Shown here: positions 30,518 to 39,851 of the stretch, in pieces
Position numbering within the stretch: the stretch's first letter is position 1
How the letters are laid out: each line of letters starts with the position of its first letter
IMG/VR virus record: IMGVR_UViG_3300044638_003693
Span: 1-52,578 of that record
Reading direction: 5' to 3' (one strand)
DNA: 52,578 nucleotides
Source of the DNA: a virus
The notes under the pieces: generated by a model
What the model was told of the DNA's origin: nothing
The model's input: only the letters and a program-made list of their open reading frames with translations
Databases searched by the model: none
Made by a program: the position numbers and the translations under genes

Positions 30518-31467
30518 GCTAGGGCTCCTAGTCCGTGTACGTTATGCTTGGCTTTTTCTAGTCCAGTAATAATCTCTGACCTACTCATGCCACCTACATC
30601 TTTCATCTCAGTGTGCGCGTAGTTAAAGAACCTCGCCTCAAACCCTAACTCAATACTCTTCTCAAGCATGGCCTTTGATGAGGCTAGCCCAGACTCGTCG
30701 TTGTCTAGGGCAAATACAATCTCGTCTGCGTCCCTAATCATGTTGAGCTGGGTGTTTGAAATCATAGAGCCGTATGTAGACACTGCGCCAGGTATTCCTA
30801 CCGACTCAAGTCTAACTACGTCTAGTGGAGACTCGACAACAATCATCTGGCCGCCCTTATACCTGTTAAGGCCAAACAGCGTGGTGGACTTCTGAACCCC
30901 AGGCGGATAGTTCTTAAAGTAGCGACGCTTGTAACCCTTCTCCTGCCAACCCAGCAACTTGTTTGTCACAGGCTCGCGGATAACAGTAATCCAGTTAGAG
31001 AAGTTGGGGTCCCACAATAGTTGGTGCTTTTCTGCAGCGGGTAATGTAAACCCACGCGCTTTCAGGGCCGAGTCTGGTGGATAGGTGAACAGCGCTAGGC
31101 GTGACTCGCCCATGCTGGTAACTTCTTTGAATACAGGCTCGTCGTCCTGGTCATCCTCTTCTTTACCCAATGACAGATTGTCAAACGACAAGTAAAGCCA
31201 GTCTTTGGCATCGGCGTAATCTAAAAACCCATTAGCGTCCTTGAGGCCCTGCACAGTTGCAATCAGAGACCAGATGTTTCCCTTGAATCCGCAGGAGAAG
31301 CAGATGTGCGCACCAGTCTCAGAGTTAATCCACCAAGACGGGTTGTGGTCTTCCTTGCCGGTAATCTCTTTGTGGCCAGGACATAGAGCAAGAATCTCTG
31401 AGCCTCGAGTCTGAACAGGCTCAATGTTTAGACGCCCTAGGACGTTCTCCATCTCTTCTAGTCTCAT
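30514..31467 (-). CDS. DNA primase (CHC2 zinc finger and TOPRIM)
   Basis: 317 residues. Zinc-finger ligands are CPGH (about 29-32) and CFSC (about 55-58). The TOPRIM core shows MIVVESPLDVVRL (Glu) and IVFALDNDESG (DxD). It makes RNA primers for the phage replisome. It is shorter than bacterial DnaG and lacks the helicase-binding domain. Coupled by overlap to the DnaB-like helicase and the SNF2 helicase. Confidence 0.9.
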   Translation of the reverse strand: MRLEEMENVLGRLNIEPVQTRGSEILALCPGHKEITGKEDHNPSWWINSETGAHICFSCGFKGNIWSLIATVQGLKDANGFLDYADAKDWLYLSFDNLSLGKEEDDQDDEPVFKEVTSMGESRLALFTYPPDSALKARGFTLPAAEKHQLLWDPNFSNWITVIREPVTNKLLGWQEKGYKRRYFKNYPPGVQKSTTLFGLNRYKGGQMIVVESPLDVVRLESVGIPGAVSTYGSMISNTQLNMIRDADEIVFALDNDESGLASSKAMLEKSIELGFEARFFNYAHTEMKDVGGMSRSEIITGLEKAKHNVHGLGALA

Positions 31468-32690
31468 ACGTCGTCACTGCTCATCTCACGGAACATACCA
31501 GACGCCCAGTCCCACATCAAGGACGCTTCAACGTTACCGCTGTTACGAGCGGCCATGACCTTTAGGATACGGGTGTCGTCTACGTTCTCGTCTTCGCGCT
31601 CAAGACCAAACACAACGTCTGCGTCCTGTAGGAACGAGGATGAGTAACCGATTGAGTCTGTAGATACCTTGCCCTTTTTGGTCTTCCAGTTAAGCGCCTG
31701 TGTAGTAATTACCACTGGCTTGTTCATGCGCTGCGCAAGTCGCTTCAGCGAGCGCGTAATTCCCGTCAGAGCCTGTGGGGTGTTTGACTCGCCAGTCTGC
31801 TCGTCCATCATCAAGTAGACACCGTCAATGAAGATAACGTCAGGCTGTAGCGTCTGAACCTTGCTCTGAATAGCAGAGACAGTAATGCCGTGCGCCGAGT
31901 CAACCAGCCAGAAGTTAGCCTCGTCCTCGGACATCTTGTCTAGCGACTCCTTGTAGCGCTTTTCTTCTTCGGCGTTTAGCGAGCCGGTGATTAGTCGGTT
32001 GTGAGAAATCTGGGCACGCATCGAGTCGTAGCGGTCCTGCTGCTCACGGTTTGTCATCTCGAAAGACTGGAACATCGGAGATAGTCCCTGCTTGTGGATG
32101 TTGTTTGCAATCTGTAGCGCAAGCGTTGACTTACCAGTCTTAGGCGTGGCTACAACGACAATCAACTGGCCCTTTTGCAAACCGTTGGTGACGGCATCGA
32201 TAGTCGGGAATCCGGTCGCAACACCTAGTAAGCCAGGGTTGTTCTTCCGAAAGATGTAGTCGTCCCAACGTGACTCTGTGGTCTGCACAAGGTTGACGTC
32301 AGAGGTCTTGTTTAGCCCCTCTTCTTCAAGTCGAACTATGCCGCCCTGAATTACCATCAGCGCAGACTCGTGGTCCTTGTTGTTCTGAATCTCTTCTACC
32401 GCTGTGCGTATCGTTGCGGTAATCGAGTTCTTACGGCGCTTGTCAATTAGGTCGTCTAGCAGGTAGTCAACCGAGTCGGTTAGCTCGTGAATCTGATAGG
32501 TGGGGAAGTTAGCCTTTACAACTTCTACGCTTGGGCACTCCGCATACTTGGCGAAGTGTGAGCGTAGGAATGTCCAGACGCGCTTGTCCTCTTCGTCGGG
32601 GAACCATGCGTCAGACACGTTGCGCTCAAAAAGCGGCGATAGGTCTCTAACGTGGATGATAGAGCCGAGTAGTTTTGCTTCTGTACTCAT
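31464..32690 (-). CDS. DnaB-like replicative helicase
   Basis: 408 residues from the ATG at 32690, which overlaps the stop of the preceding gene (ATGA); a longer frame from 32714 adds 8 residues without support. Walker A VATPKTGKSTLAL (about 187), Walker B VIFIDGVYLM and an arginine-finger region near the C-terminus are present. It unwinds DNA at the fork with the primase and DnaC-like loader encoded next to it. Confidence 0.9.
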   Translation of the reverse strand: MSTEAKLLGSIIHVRDLSPLFERNVSDAWFPDEEDKRVWTFLRSHFAKYAECPSVEVVKANFPTYQIHELTDSVDYLLDDLIDKRRKNSITATIRTAVEEIQNNKDHESALMVIQGGIVRLEEEGLNKTSDVNLVQTTESRWDDYIFRKNNPGLLGVATGFPTIDAVTNGLQKGQLIVVVATPKTGKSTLALQIANNIHKQGLSPMFQSFEMTNREQQDRYDSMRAQISHNRLITGSLNAEEEKRYKESLDKMSEDEANFWLVDSAHGITVSAIQSKVQTLQPDVIFIDGVYLMMDEQTGESNTPQALTGITRSLKRLAQRMNKPVVITTQALNWKTKKGKVSTDSIGYSSSFLQDADVVFGLEREDENVDDTRILKVMAARNSGNVEASLMWDWASGMFREMSSDDV

Positions 32691-33094
32691 AACGAAGGAA
32701 AGTCCAATCCCCATCGGCCGTACCTTAGCAGGCGCGATGGAATGTCGATTACACCAATAACCTCTGGTCTGAAAGGTAGTTCTTCAACTAACTTGCTGAC
32801 CGATTTATAGGCAGACCCGTAACGAAACGGGTTCGTACCAATCTTGTCCAAGTGGAGCATAAACTCTACCACCTCTTTTTCAGAGCGGGAGAAGTCTATG
32901 AGTTCCATGGTGATGCCGCGTTTTACGGTAACCATGTAAAGGTGACTAAGAACTAATCGGTTGTACTCTAGCCTCTTTGACTTGACTGGCACAAACCCTA
33001 GCACTTTTTTCTTGTCTTCGTATTCGTCGGTAATAACGTCAGACGTTACTAGTATCCTTTTAGGCATAGCGTTGCTGATGTCACCGCCTAGCAC
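32687..33094 (-). CDS. protein of unknown function in the primosome block
   Basis: 135 residues from a GTG at 33094 preceded by AGAGGT. The internal MPKRILV could be an alternative start but has no ribosome-binding site. Contains a beta/alpha pattern and ends SRLLRYGRWGLDFPSL. Position between DnaB and the SWIM protein suggests a replication role. No family recognised. Confidence 0.6.
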   Translation of the reverse strand: MLGGDISNAMPKRILVTSDVITDEYEDKKKVLGFVPVKSKRLEYNRLVLSHLYMVTVKRGITMELIDFSRSEKEVVEFMLHLDKIGTNPFRYGSAYKSVSKLVEELPFRPEVIGVIDIPSRLLRYGRWGLDFPSL

Positions 33095-33381
33095 TAGATA
33101 ACCTCTACCTTTGTGCTCTGAATAATGAAGTCTCTAAAAGTGACCTCGCTATCCATAGCAAACTTTATGTCGTGCTCTGAAACCTCAGTAAGCCAGTTAA
33201 ACGGATAAATCCCGTTATTAGCCATGATTCTGTCGTAGACCAACTTCGCGTGCTTGCACTTAGACCTTGAAGCAAACCCCGGGCAACTGCACACTAAGGT
33301 CTTGTCCTCCTGGGCGTTGACCTCAAATATTGCGGCAGTTGGTGAACTGCTCAGAAAAATCTGAATTAGCCTGTATCCCAT
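33094..33381 (-). CDS. SWIM-type zinc-finger protein
   Basis: 95 residues. VCSCPGFASRSKCKHAKLVYD (about 29-49) matches the SWIM pattern CxC..C.H, which binds zinc in DNA- or protein-interacting proteins, including recombination accessory proteins. The N-terminal half is beta-rich. It is coupled to the DnaC-like loader by a one-base overlap. The SWIM call is the best explanation. Confidence 0.75.
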   Translation of the reverse strand: MGYRLIQIFLSSSPTAAIFEVNAQEDKTLVCSCPGFASRSKCKHAKLVYDRIMANNGIYPFNWLTEVSEHDIKFAMDSEVTFRDFIIQSTKVEVI

Positions 33382-34067
33382 TACTTCCTCAAATCTTCTG
33401 CAGAGTTCATGTTTAGATAGATAAACGCCTCGTAGATAAACGATTGCGTAGCAGACCCGTAGTGAGCCTCCCAGTCGTTTATAGCCACGTTAGTCGTAAC
33501 TATGGTCGGCAAGCCGTTATTGAATCTGGTCCTTAGTACGTGGTGAAGCATGTTTTTCTGCCAACCAGATGCACTGGAGTGCTCCTTGCCAACGTCGTCT
33601 AAAACTAGGATGCGTACGTTGTATGAGTCGTCCGTAGCCTCGCCAAGGATGCCATTGTATAGCAGCTCATCATTGCTGTCGTGGTCCTCCATAATCGCGC
33701 CTTTTAAATCTAAAAGCCCATTATAGGTAATGAAATAGCAAGGTCGAGGCACTGCTCTCCCCGGCCCCATGCCGACCACAGCGGGGTCTATGTTTCGGAT
33801 AATATCCTGTATCACAGCGTTAGCTACAGTGGTCTTACCGCGCCCTGGGAGGCCGTAGAACATCATTCCAAGGCCGCAGGTCTCTTTACCCTCAGCACGG
33901 ATGATTTTGCCGTTATAGAGCGATTTAAGCCACTTTGAGATGACATCTGTAGAGTCTCCCGCAATGTCCTTGCAGTCCTCCAAAGTCCACCCAATCTTGG
34001 CTGGCGGCACGTTTGCGGTCTTTACCCAGGTACGGCGGCGGGCTGGCAGCTCGTCTGGCTTAAACAT
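33381..34067 (-). CDS. DnaC/IstB-like helicase loader ATPase
   Basis: 228 residues. Walker A GLPGRGKTTVANAV (about 73), Walker B RILVLDDVGKE (about 150) and a sensor TIVTTNVAIND are the DnaC-type AAA+ core. It would load the DnaB-like helicase at the phage origin. It overlaps the winged-helix gene by 8 bases. Short compared with bacterial DnaC but typical for phage loaders. Confidence 0.85.
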   Translation of the reverse strand: MFKPDELPARRRTWVKTANVPPAKIGWTLEDCKDIAGDSTDVISKWLKSLYNGKIIRAEGKETCGLGMMFYGLPGRGKTTVANAVIQDIIRNIDPAVVGMGPGRAVPRPCYFITYNGLLDLKGAIMEDHDSNDELLYNGILGEATDDSYNVRILVLDDVGKEHSSASGWQKNMLHHVLRTRFNNGLPTIVTTNVAINDWEAHYGSATQSFIYEAFIYLNMNSAEDLRK

Positions 34068-34929
34068 CGTCGTCCTCGTCTAGTAGGGATAGCTTCTTTG
34101 AAGTAGTCTCTTGGTCCCGAATAATCGCGGTCTCAAGCTCTTCGACTGACACTACACGTTCTTTCGCAGATTGCAATAGCAACGGGGCCTTGTACATAAA
34201 GGCTCTCCAAAGGTGGTTGCCGTCTGTGTACTTTTCGGCCTGTAGCGTGGAGAAGAACAGGTTAATGAGCTCTACCTCCAGAGCGCCATTGGTGTCGTGC
34301 TGTTTGCGGAATACTGATAGAGCCTGAACAAACCTGGACTGCGTCACGCTAAACGGGGCAATGCTCCAGATGTCAGCCATGCGGTCGGCAAACTCATACG
34401 CAACGTCCTTGCAGGTCCAGTTAATCGGGTCGAGCTTTGAGCGGTGCATGTCTTTACGCTGCTGAGCTTTCTTCTCACGAGCCTCGACGTATTCGGCTTT
34501 CTTCTGGACCATGTGCTTTTCGCGCTCGCGGACCAGGTCATCGTCACTAGACGACGAGCCTTCAAAGAAGTCCCATCCCATCTCAATCTCTTTCCCCTCG
34601 ACCCTGTCGAGGAATTTATTTGTAGCTATATTAGTAGTTCTAGCTGTATTGCTATTAGAAATATGGCTTACTAGCTGAACTGCTATATAGCTGTTACCAG
34701 ACTCGACCACTGTGGGCGAGTCAGACTCGACCACTTTTAAGGTGGTTCCGCCGCCAACATACTTGACCATTTTGACCAAATTTGCGTCTCGTAACTCTTT
34801 TAGGATGGCATAGCTTTTGCGTTTGCTTAGGCCTTGGTCCATTAGGGTACGGTGATTTATCCGAATATTCGGGTGGGTAACAAAAAATTCCAGACAAGCC
34901 AATGCTTGCCTGCTGATAGTCGCTTGCAT
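34060..34929 (-). CDS. winged-helix replication-initiator-like protein
   Basis: 289 residues. A winged helix at about 1-65 contains SRQALACLEFFVTHPNIRINH, LMDQGLSKRKSYAILKEL and RDANLVKMV. A Lys/Glu-rich coiled segment (REKHMVQKKAEYVEAREKK) and a helical C-terminal domain follow. It is adjacent to DnaC-like and DnaB-like genes, so it is likely a DnaD- or initiator-like origin-binding protein. Confidence 0.7.
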   Translation of the reverse strand: MQATISRQALACLEFFVTHPNIRINHRTLMDQGLSKRKSYAILKELRDANLVKMVKYVGGGTTLKVVESDSPTVVESGNSYIAVQLVSHISNSNTARTTNIATNKFLDRVEGKEIEMGWDFFEGSSSSDDDLVREREKHMVQKKAEYVEAREKKAQQRKDMHRSKLDPINWTCKDVAYEFADRMADIWSIAPFSVTQSRFVQALSVFRKQHDTNGALEVELINLFFSTLQAEKYTDGNHLWRAFMYKAPLLLQSAKERVVSVEELETAIIRDQETTSKKLSLLDEDDDV

Positions 34930-35603
34930 TACGAGAGGTTCTTGAACTTAGCTATTAGTTCTTCAGCGACCTTATCTGCAAAGATGGTGGCCATCTCTTC
35001 AATCAGGGACTTCATTAAATCGCCAAGGTCGTCGATAACTTCAGAGTATTCCTCTTCTTCGTCTTCCTCTTCTTCGCTTTCTTCTTCCGGAACATCAGTA
35101 AAGAAGGTTTCTAACTCGCCGATACTTACACGGACAGGCTGATGAAGTGTCGGTGTAGATAGCTGAGCTTCGACCGGCTCTTTGCTTACCGACTCCTCTA
35201 CAGCGGGTACTGCAGCCACTGCTGGGCGTGAGATGGGCTCTGAGTTAAACGGAATCATAATCAGTCCGTCAGTTAAATCAAACGCAGGTATCTTATTAGA
35301 CTGAGCGACTGATGCGGCGAGCTGGCACTCTGGGTCTTCGTCATCCCAAAGTATAAAGAACTTAATTTCGTTCTTCTGCTCTTTTAGAAGGGTCTTGTAA
35401 TCATTGTGGTCATAGACCCCAGTCTGAAGACCCTTGTCGGTAGCATACTGCTCGGCCCAAACTTGGCCGTCTGACTGTTTCTTATCGAATACGGTTACCA
35501 CCGCAGCCTCATCTACTGAGTCTACAATGTCTCCGATTAGGGCCTCTACATTGGCCCTGGTTGTTTTTGCGTTACCTATAACCGCGATGGTTACTCGTCT
35601 CAT
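34929..35603 (-). CDS. alpha/beta protein with acidic C-terminus, unknown function
   Basis: 224 residues. It begins MRRVTIAVIGNAKTTRANVEA, a Rossmann-like strand-loop-helix, with strands continuing to residue 110. A Glu-rich stretch (about 175-190, eight consecutive Glu/Asp residues) and a helical tail follow. The start has a perfect ribosome-binding site (AGGAGGT). It is the first gene behind the strongest promoter, so probably abundant early. No function assigned. Confidence 0.7.
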   Translation of the reverse strand: MRRVTIAVIGNAKTTRANVEALIGDIVDSVDEAAVVTVFDKKQSDGQVWAEQYATDKGLQTGVYDHNDYKTLLKEQKNEIKFFILWDDEDPECQLAASVAQSNKIPAFDLTDGLIMIPFNSEPISRPAVAAVPAVEESVSKEPVEAQLSTPTLHQPVRVSIGELETFFTDVPEEESEEEEDEEEEYSEVIDDLGDLMKSLIEEMATIFADKVAEELIAKFKNLS

Positions 35604-35630
35604 GGTTTACCTCCTGCTGACGGAGACTCC

Positions 35631-35659
35631 AGATTAGACCCTGCTTAGAAGTTTGTCAA
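35631..35659 (-). promoter_or_regulatory. promoter for the replication block, with -35 dyad
   Basis: On the minus strand, TTGACA (35654-35659) and TAATCT (35631-35636) are 17 bases apart. A dyad CTTAGA..TCTAAG (about 35644-35666) surrounds the -35, a likely operator for a repressor. It overlaps the stop of the tail gene, so the early and tail operons are separately controlled. Confidence 0.65.
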
Positions 35660-35661
35660 CT

Positions 35662-37680
35662 CTAAGACACACCAACAAACAAAGCCCATTGAGCACCGTA
35701 AGGGAGGTAGTCAGGTAAGACCGCTGAGAGACGCTTAGTTACATTAGTTCTATTCCTATAATACAAGCTTCGTCCATTGACGGCACTGCCGTCTTCCCAG
35801 AGCAAATCATCAGTTTCGTAGTAGCCAGTAGAGCCATCGAAATAAGCTTGAAGATAAGGAGCGGCCTCAAACATCGCCGCATCCACAGAAACTACACGGC
35901 CTGACACGGTTGTAAAGTCAATGAATACCATAGCTTTAGCAGCGTTTACGGGAGAGGTTGCTGTTGCGGAATACCTTCCCCAAGAAGTAGAGATGCTGGT
36001 ATAGTCAGCGCTGTAAGTGCTAATCGTATTGCTTGCGCTATCTAGCCACGCTATGCGAACCCTAGCTGAGTCTCCTGAATCGCTACTTTTTAGGTAGGCG
36101 CTAAACGTGTAAGGGGTATTAGGGAATACGGTAACTAGTCCGCCAGCGCCATTTCCTGCCGCCTTGAGGATTGGGGATGCTCCGCTAGCAGTTAGGGCTC
36201 CCCACGCATCGCTAGAGCCAAAGGCGCCTGTACCAGTAACTCTAGCAAGAGAGCCGGTGAAGGCTGTCCAGTTGTTTGTATTAGTTGAAAAACTTGGGTT
36301 AATTAGTTCGTTAACTCGGTTAGGTCCCAAGTAAATATCTATTCGTCTAGCATCTACGTAGTTTGTGGCAGAAGAACCGGCCTCAAACTGTGCAGCATCG
36401 AAGTAGTGGATTTCCCCGGCACCACCGCTAGCAATTGATACGGTTGGCACAGCAAAGTAGGCATCGCTAGGTGCCGTAGCAGTTACTTTAGTTGCCCTGC
36501 TCCAAGCAGAAGTAGAGTTAGTAGATGTAGCAGCCGTTCCTGCGCTGAGATAAGTGCCAAAACGGTCATACCAGTTAATGTTAAGTGACACAGAACGCGC
36601 ATTAGTTTTAGCCCGGCTATAAATGGTAAAACTATAAGCGCTACCAGCAGTTACTGGGATACCCCTGGTAGTTGGTGCCGTTTGTCCGCAGGAAAAAGAT
36701 GCCGTAGCCGCCGCAGTAATAACTGATTTTAATATACCGCTAGTAGCGTTAGGGTAATTAGAGGGGGAGGTGGATTCTAGATAAGGAACTACAGCGGGCG
36801 ACTCTCCAGAGCCTGTGATGCTAGAAAGGGTAACGTTAGTAACACCGTTCCAGCCTCCTACTGATTTTTCAAAAGAAGAGTCATTAATGCTAAGCATTAA
36901 GTTTTTAGCCGGACCTAAATCAACGTTGTATCCTGAGAAAGCGGAGACAAATACCCGCAGCCCAGCTACTGACCCTTTTTTACGGTATATTTCTATAGCG
37001 CTCTGTAGTAGTCGACGGCCTTGCTGTATTCCTAATTCGGCCTCGTACACAAACCCAAATTGGTTCATCATAATAGGAATTAGTTTTCCGTTTAAGTTAG
37101 CTATGTCATATCTACGCTTAACGTTTTCAGCGTCAGTTTTAAATTTGTCGTACTCAAACGCAAACAACTTTAAGAAGTTATATAGGTCTAGGTTTACTTC
37201 GCTGACATTAGTAGTTAGCCCATTAATGTTCGGCGACTTGTACATCAGCGGAAGGTACGCGTACATCAAGTCCGCGGTACCAAAGTTTTTTACAGCAATC
37301 CCACTAGCAACTCCAGCATTAATCCATGAGCCGTCTGCTACGGACCGTACAAAAATAGAATAATAATAAATCTTACCTTCTACAATTTTAGGGTCAATTA
37401 CAGCTCCAGTATCTGGGTGCAGTCGGCGGTCCTCGTAAGACGTTACAGAGATTGCAGGGGTGGTAGATACAAGTAAGTCTCCGTCGTCCGGAGTCACTGG
37501 AAACCCTAATGTGTTTCTAACCAGGTGTAGTAAGTCCCAATCTCCGGTTGGAAGTTTCCACTTAAGGTCAATTACTGCATAGTCTGGAGATGTGGCGGTA
37601 AATGGGGATGCGTCAAAACTTACTAGGGTAGCTGGGCCGTACTTAAACAAGCCATAAAAACCATCACCGTATAGCGCCAT
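35662..37680 (-). CDS. baseplate/tail protein with two jelly-roll domains
   Basis: 672 residues. Residues 1-260 resemble baseplate wedge proteins of the gpI type (ending ALEIYRKKGSVAGLRVFVSA-like, with LPLMYKSPNINGL). Two similar beta-sandwich, carbohydrate-binding-like domains follow (about 265-440 and 455-630). Both have a pattern ending in a FDAAQFEAG or VDAAMFEAA motif and a Tyr/Asp loop. These domains would bind surface glycans, making this a likely receptor-binding protein joined to the wedge. Last gene of the tail operon. Confidence 0.75.
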   Translation of the reverse strand: MALYGDGFYGLFKYGPATLVSFDASPFTATSPDYAVIDLKWKLPTGDWDLLHLVRNTLGFPVTPDDGDLLVSTTPAISVTSYEDRRLHPDTGAVIDPKIVEGKIYYYSIFVRSVADGSWINAGVASGIAVKNFGTADLMYAYLPLMYKSPNINGLTTNVSEVNLDLYNFLKLFAFEYDKFKTDAENVKRRYDIANLNGKLIPIMMNQFGFVYEAELGIQQGRRLLQSAIEIYRKKGSVAGLRVFVSAFSGYNVDLGPAKNLMLSINDSSFEKSVGGWNGVTNVTLSSITGSGESPAVVPYLESTSPSNYPNATSGILKSVITAAATASFSCGQTAPTTRGIPVTAGSAYSFTIYSRAKTNARSVSLNINWYDRFGTYLSAGTAATSTNSTSAWSRATKVTATAPSDAYFAVPTVSIASGGAGEIHYFDAAQFEAGSSATNYVDARRIDIYLGPNRVNELINPSFSTNTNNWTAFTGSLARVTGTGAFGSSDAWGALTASGASPILKAAGNGAGGLVTVFPNTPYTFSAYLKSSDSGDSARVRIAWLDSASNTISTYSADYTSISTSWGRYSATATSPVNAAKAMVFIDFTTVSGRVVSVDAAMFEAAPYLQAYFDGSTGYYETDDLLWEDGSAVNGRSLYYRNRTNVTKRLSAVLPDYLPYGAQWALFVGVS

Positions 37681-37690
37681 TTAAAATCCT

Positions 37691-38155
37691 TTAGCCGAAT
37701 ACGTAGGTAAGTACGTACAGGTTATCAATATCTGAAGTTAGTTTGGTGTCCACAATCTCGCCTGCAGCATTCACAGATGCCAAAACAGTTCCAGATGAGT
37801 TTTGCCACTCTTGCAGGTTAGCTGACTGGCTAGATGCTCCCTTGACAATAAGGCCCTTGGTGCTTGAGGTAGCTGACGTAATTGTTTCTCCGCCAGCACG
37901 CTTCATGTACTGAGGGTGAGCATCGCCAATAACTCCGGCTTCTATGTTGCTAAGGCGGGCATTAAGGGTAGCATACACAGTACTAGCAGCTGTGAATGAT
38001 GTTGAAATCGTACCGTTCTGAGGGTTATTTCCAATTATGGATTGAATTGCTACGACCTCTTCCTGCAAGAGGTTTGGGTGCGAGGCGTCTACTGTGTCAG
38101 TGCTGTTTACTTTAGTAGTAAAAGTAGCAGTGGCGTTTGGATAACTAGCGGCCAT
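37691..38155 (-). CDS. short tail fibre-like protein
   Basis: 154 residues. N-terminal beta-rich half, central helix ATLNARLSNIEAG and GDAHPQYMKRAG, then KGLIVKGASSQSANLQEWQNS, a pattern common in fibre and trimerisation regions of phage tails. Lies between baseplate J and the receptor-binding protein. The role as fibre or adaptor is inferred. Confidence 0.65.
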   Translation of the reverse strand: MAASYPNATATFTTKVNSTDTVDASHPNLLQEEVVAIQSIIGNNPQNGTISTSFTAASTVYATLNARLSNIEAGVIGDAHPQYMKRAGGETITSATSSTKGLIVKGASSQSANLQEWQNSSGTVLASVNAAGEIVDTKLTSDIDNLYVLTYVFG

Positions 38156-38165
38156 TTATATCTCC

Positions 38166-39851
38166 TTATGAAATTCCGCCAGAGGCGGTGATGGTGAACG
38201 TTCCCTCAACAGGGATTTCATTAACGGCACAAACAACGGTCTCTGATACAAGGGCTAGTGAGCTTCCAGTAGCTGCAGTTGAGGTGACGTTGCTTCCGGT
38301 GTTGGTAAACGTAAAGGTGTTGGTAGCAACTCCAGTAACTACATGCGTACCATTAACAGTTGCATCTACGCCTGTAACTCTTACCCTCTGACCCACTGTA
38401 AAGTTGTGCCCAGTTGCGGTTAGGGTGACTACGTTAGAGCTTCTGGCCCAGAGAGTTACAGCAAACTCTTGTTTGGCACTAACTTTACGTAGGACGTCAA
38501 TAGTGGCATAGTTGACTCCGTTTACTTCAGCTATGGCGTTGAGGACAAATTGCTCTGGAACCTTATCAGCAAAATAAGAATTTTCAGTAGATACTAGGCT
38601 TCTAATAGCTGCCAGCACCTGGTTGGTGACAGAGTCTTGTCGGTACTGCGGTTGAACGTACACAGTTACCTCCATGTCCACAGGAACATACGTAGGCGGA
38701 AGAACGGTTAAGGTAACGTTAGGCGCGGTCTTGTCCATGAAGTACTCCGACACCCTGTCAGCAACTATAGTAAACGCAGGGGTTTCTGTAGTCCCTATTA
38801 CACCTGGGTCACCAAATATGCCGATGTACAAAAGGATGCTGTTGAAGTTAGTAGAGTCGGCAATTGCTTGGGCTACTCCATTTACCTGATAGGCCATATA
38901 AGAGTAGTCTTTCAAAGACACCGCTCGGGTAATTGACTTTAGCGCTGTGGGAGCATTGACCCTAATTGAGTCAGTCGATTCCTCGTTAGCTCCACCAGAA
39001 GCAGCTACCTGATTAGAGGCAGTAATACCAAAATTAATATTAGTTAAGAAAGTATTAATGGCTCCTGCTGGCACGTTACCGGCTGACCCGGCACCAACTC
39101 GATAGGTGGCTAGAATAGAACCGGCGCTAGGTGGAATTCTTCCGCCGATGCCGTCTCCAAATACCACATACGTATTTCCTTCAGCATCGTTAATAGTACT
39201 AAACACAGGGCTATTAATTGAGCTGTCTACTAGAGACCCCGAGTAGAAGTAGTCTATTCCATTTACAGAAATCTCGATGCTTCCAACAATCACCGGAGCG
39301 TTAAATAGTTTAAATATTTGGCTAGGAGACCCGTTAGATACGCCAAGTAGCTCATCGTATACAGTGTATCCCTGTGAAACAGTAACTGAGGCGGTTCCAT
39401 TAACCGTCCCTACCTTGGCTGGAACTGTTACTTCTTCATCTGTCTCAAAGATAATTTGGCTTGACGTACCGCTAACCACTGCTGTGTTTGAAATTTGAGT
39501 TAGCGCAGGTATAGTAACAGCGCTTCCAGTCGTGTTAACCAAACCTACTGTAGCCGAAGCGGCGGTTGTGCCGGTAGGAGAATAACCCAACATAGCAGCG
39601 ATTTGAAGAATGCTGTCTCGTTGGCTGGCGGTGGCTAGGAAACCCTCATTAGTAGCACGGTCAATATAGAAGTTTAGAAGGTCACCCATGTAGGAAAACA
39701 AATCCACCATGGTCATACCAAAGTCTGCGGGGTCACGGCTAGTCCACTTTGGGTTATACAAAGGGATTAGATTGACTAAATCTTCTCGTATAGAGGCGTA
39801 GTCCCTCGAGGTGTAGTCTACCTGAGGTACGAAGTTCACTCCATCAGCCAT
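38166..39851 (-). CDS. baseplate J-like protein with an inserted beta domain
   Basis: 561 residues. The J-type core is clear: an early FGMTMVDLFSYMGDLLNFYIDR, FLATASQRDSILQIAAMLGY and later a NEESTDSIRVNAP motif. Near the C-terminus (about 472-536) is an added beta module containing TGHNFTVGQRVRVTGV and GTHVVTGVATNTFTF, a small domain recurring in phage virion proteins. J proteins build the baseplate wedge. Overlaps the gp25-like gene by 8 bases. Confidence 0.9.
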   Translation of the reverse strand: MADGVNFVPQVDYTSRDYASIREDLVNLIPLYNPKWTSRDPADFGMTMVDLFSYMGDLLNFYIDRATNEGFLATASQRDSILQIAAMLGYSPTGTTAASATVGLVNTTGSAVTIPALTQISNTAVVSGTSSQIIFETDEEVTVPAKVGTVNGTASVTVSQGYTVYDELLGVSNGSPSQIFKLFNAPVIVGSIEISVNGIDYFYSGSLVDSSINSPVFSTINDAEGNTYVVFGDGIGGRIPPSAGSILATYRVGAGSAGNVPAGAINTFLTNINFGITASNQVAASGGANEESTDSIRVNAPTALKSITRAVSLKDYSYMAYQVNGVAQAIADSTNFNSILLYIGIFGDPGVIGTTETPAFTIVADRVSEYFMDKTAPNVTLTVLPPTYVPVDMEVTVYVQPQYRQDSVTNQVLAAIRSLVSTENSYFADKVPEQFVLNAIAEVNGVNYATIDVLRKVSAKQEFAVTLWARSSNVVTLTATGHNFTVGQRVRVTGVDATVNGTHVVTGVATNTFTFTNTGSNVTSTAATGSSLALVSETVVCAVNEIPVEGTFTITASGGIS

